A stretch of 64,000 nt of DNA from UBA6623 sp965217195. Its GTDB lineage: Bacteria; Acidobacteriota; Terriglobia; Bryobacterales; UBA6623. The stretch lies in the NCBI GenBank assembly GCA_965217195.1, contig CBDCHL010000005.1, forward strand, positions 496,001 to 560,000. Direction: 5' to 3'. The translations under genes and the position numbers were made by a program. Positions 61,981 to 64,000 of this stretch are shown here, piece after piece (the stretch's first letter is position 1; every line of letters begins with the position of its first letter). The notes under the pieces were generated by a model. That model had not been told where the DNA came from and did not search any database. It saw only the letters and a program-made list of their open reading frames with translations.

Positions 61981-63120
61981 ATGAGACTAAAGGCACATCT
62001 TTCACGGATTCGACGCGGATTGGCGATACTACCGCCGGCGGTGATTCTCGGGACCTGTCCGTTGGCGGCCCAGCAGGACACCTGCGACGCCCAGGTGGCG
62101 GTCTGCGACCCCGCGGGATTCACTTTTGAGCTGATCGCCTTCGAACCGGCAGCCGGCACAACGACCGGATCCAGCACTTGGACTTATGAAATCTGCGTCG
62201 ACTCCGAGACCTGCCCGCCGCCGACCGACTTCCATGATCTGAGCCATTTTGACATCGTGCTCCCGGACCTGGTCTCAGCCGGAGGATGCGTCAGCAAGGA
62301 GCACCAGATCACGTTGGCGCAGTCGGACGGTGACGAAAATGCTGTTCTCGATTGTGACGGCAGCACGCAAGATCAGCCGTGCGGCTTAAGCACGGTCGCC
62401 AAATGTAATATTGACTCGGGTACACTCGACGACGGCGAATGCGTGCAGGTGGAATTGACGATCGCCGGCGAGGAGGTGCAGTTAGCGGCGGGCGAGGTCG
62501 CCATTGTTTCCAAGGCAGCGACTAATTGTGTCGAGACTCCGATCCTGGGCCCCTCTTGCGAGTCATGCGACGGCACCGGGGCCGGGGACGGCGCCTGTCT
62601 GACTAGGACAATCGGATTCTGGGGAACGCACCCCGGTATCACGAAGGATTTCCTGCCGTTGACAGCTTGCGGGGAAGACCTGACGAGCGTCGACGCCGGT
62701 TCTTGCGACTCGGCGATCGAAGCGCTTTGCTCTAGTCCCGGATTCGAGTATAAGCAGAACGTGGCCTACGTCACGTTGGTTCGGCAACTGACCGCCGCGA
62801 AGATCAATCTCGCGGCTACAGCCGACGTAGCGGGAGGGTCATGCGCGGATTTCGAACACGGGGGTCAAAGCATCGCGGAAATCCTCGCAAGTTGTGAAGC
62901 TCTCTGCGGCGCCAACAAAAGAACGATCAGCCGCAGCGGCTGTATCGAAGCGCTTGACGAGTTTAACAACTCGCAAGACACCGGTTTCGAGGTAACGCCC
63001 GAGCCTTTCAACCGCCCGGGGAGGGCCGAATCCCGCGAGTGCCGCGAAGCGAAGCTGGACCGCATCGTGATCGGCAAGGATGCTCGTAGGGGGAACAAGG
63101 GCCTCGACTGCTCGCAGTAG
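61981..63120 (+). CDS. Secreted Cys-rich protein with GFWGTHP motif
   Basis: A 379-residue exported protein. A signal peptide ends near AILPPAVILGTCPLAAQ. The N-terminal about 190 residues look like a beta-sandwich with paired cysteines (DTCDAQVAVCDPAGFTFELI, DSETCPPP, DCDGSTQDQPCGL). The middle carries CLTRTIGFWGTHPGITKDFL, a motif also found in other large bacterial surface proteins. The C-terminal part has more cysteine pairs (GSCADFEHGG, ASCEALCGANKRT). I chose the ATG at 61981; the in-frame start at 61903 precedes the signal peptide. Function unknown. Confidence 0.75.
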   Translation: MRLKAHLSRIRRGLAILPPAVILGTCPLAAQQDTCDAQVAVCDPAGFTFELIAFEPAAGTTTGSSTWTYEICVDSETCPPPTDFHDLSHFDIVLPDLVSAGGCVSKEHQITLAQSDGDENAVLDCDGSTQDQPCGLSTVAKCNIDSGTLDDGECVQVELTIAGEEVQLAAGEVAIVSKAATNCVETPILGPSCESCDGTGAGDGACLTRTIGFWGTHPGITKDFLPLTACGEDLTSVDAGSCDSAIEALCSSPGFEYKQNVAYVTLVRQLTAAKINLAATADVAGGSCADFEHGGQSIAEILASCEALCGANKRTISRSGCIEALDEFNNSQDTGFEVTPEPFNRPGRAESRECREAKLDRIVIGKDARRGNKGLDCSQ

Positions 63121-63184
63121 CCGACACGCGCGAAGCTGAACGCCGGGACGACGGAAACAGGAAGGTCGTGGAGCGTGCCTGCCG

Positions 63185-64000
63185 TTAGGCCTCCGCCGGA
63201 CTGTTTCGAGCGACACTCCTCATGCCACGCTCGATATCGCTGCCGCTGGGGTTTTGGAACGGCCGCAAGTCAAACTGCGGCAGCACGGCGTACATGTGGT
63301 CGAAGATATCCGCCTGGATGGCTTCATACTGCACCCAGCGCTGATCGCTGCTGAAGACGTAGACCTCGATCGGTAACCCTCTGTCGGTCGGCGCGAGCTG
63401 GCGTACGAGGAAGGTCAAGTCCTGATGAATCTTGGGATGGCGGCGCAGATATTCGACGAGGTAGGCACGGAACGTCCCCACATTAGTCATACGGCGTCCG
63501 TTGACCAGCACGCTTTCGTCGATGTCGTGCTTGAGATTATGTTCTTCGAGCTCTTTCTTTTTCCGTGCGACATAGTCGCCCAGGACCTGCATTTTCGAAA
63601 ACCGCTCGACCATCTCGGCGGTGCAAAAACGGATACTGTTGACGTCGAGAAAGATTGAGCGTTTGATTCTCCGCCCACCGGACTCCGACATACCACGCCA
63701 GTTCTTGAAAGAGTCAGAGATCAGTGCGTACGTCGGTACTGTCGTGATCGTCTTGTCAAAGTTTTGAATCTTAACGGTGTTGAGAGTGATTTCGACGACG
63801 TCGCCATCGGCTCCATACTTGGGCATCTCGATCCAGTCACCCGGCCGCACCATGTCGTGCGCGACCAATTGTATGCCGGCGACGAATCCCAAGATAGTGT
63901 CTTTGAAAATCAATAGTAAGACCGCAGTGAGCGCGCCTATGCCGCTGATAAACACCCAAGGCGAGCGGTCTATGATGATCGACAACGATAAGATCAGGCC
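63185..64000 (-). CDS. MscS-family mechanosensitive channel (5' truncated by window edge)
   Basis: The C-terminal 272 residues of a YbdG/YnaI-like channel. The pore helix TM3 and lining are in VFISGIGALTAVLLLIFKDT then ILGFVAGIQLVAHDM. The beta domain has RPGDWIEMPKYGADGDVVEI and TLNTVKIQNFDKTITTVPTY. The insertion after the beta domain (RRIKRSIFLDVNSIRFCTAE) and the cytoplasmic alpha/beta part follow. The frame stays open to base 64000, so the N-terminal helices lie outside the window. It would protect against osmotic down-shock. Confidence 0.9.
   Translation of the reverse strand, partial: GLILSLSIIIDRSPWVFISGIGALTAVLLLIFKDTILGFVAGIQLVAHDMVRPGDWIEMPKYGADGDVVEITLNTVKIQNFDKTITTVPTYALISDSFKNWRGMSESGGRRIKRSIFLDVNSIRFCTAEMVERFSKMQVLGDYVARKKKELEEHNLKHDIDESVLVNGRRMTNVGTFRAYLVEYLRRHPKIHQDLTFLVRQLAPTDRGLPIEVYVFSSDQRWVQYEAIQADIFDHMYAVLPQFDLRPFQNPSGSDIERGMRSVARNSPAEA

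Overview
The window most likely comes from an Acidobacteriota genome, probably of the Solibacteres/Bryobacterales type. This is an inference. It rests on a 1488-residue NHL-repeat surface protein ending in the domain known as TIGR03437 (a Solibacter-expanded C-terminal domain), on an HTH protein fused to a TolB/PD40 propeller through one membrane helix, on a DUF885 lipoprotein, and on uniformly high G+C coding DNA. No rRNA, tRNA or CRISPR array was recognised.

Layout. 1-2.8 kb: the 3' end of glmS, an orphan NusG-like antiterminator and a dead transposase. 2.8-9.9 kb: a minus-strand accessory island. It holds an IS91-type HUH transposase translationally coupled to a ParB-like gene and an AlpA-like HTH gene, a 427-residue protein of unknown function, an integrase relic, and a tyrosine integrase split by an IS630-type element. 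10-14.2 kb: an operon of a broken MFS transporter, a solute-binding lipoprotein, a frameshifted permease and an ATPase, probably for iron(III) or a similar ion. 15.8-25 kb: a flavodiiron-like MBL hydrolase divergent from an ECF sigma/zinc-finger pair, then the DUF885 protein and the giant NHL protein. 25.1-36.2 kb: a late flagellar cluster (flgM, flgN, flgK, flgL, flaG, fliS, fliD, a fliT-like gene, flgE) with two sigma-28-like promoters. 37-43 kb: the HTH-propeller protein, two TRAP transporter permease subunits and an orphan YgiT-type zinc finger. 43-54.6 kb: pnp and rpsO, an IS1380 element inside a DinB-family gene, then FNR, CbiX, exonuclease III, DoxX, a solitary groES and a subtilase. 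55.9-64 kb: an enoyl-CoA hydratase-like protein, a CHASE-like/PAS/GGDEF protein, a secreted PHP-type hydrolase, a secreted Cys-rich protein and a partial MscS channel.

The region has been shaped by recent transposition. Five 1093-bp copies of one IS630-type element lie in 48 kb. All have TA target duplications, identical predicted proteins and an A_AAA_AAG -1 frameshift signal. One splits the integrase and one replaces the last residues of FliD. An internal patchwork of the same element, without its ends, breaks the parB-like gene. A dispersed REP-like inverted repeat occurs at four places.

The most unusual biological signal is one domain of about 207 residues, itself an internal duplication, present in FlgK, FlgL and FliD. 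These are three different axial flagellar proteins that sit next to each other at the hook-filament junction and filament tip. The AlpA/ParB/HUH-transposase coupling by two ATGA overlaps is the second candidate for an undescribed system.
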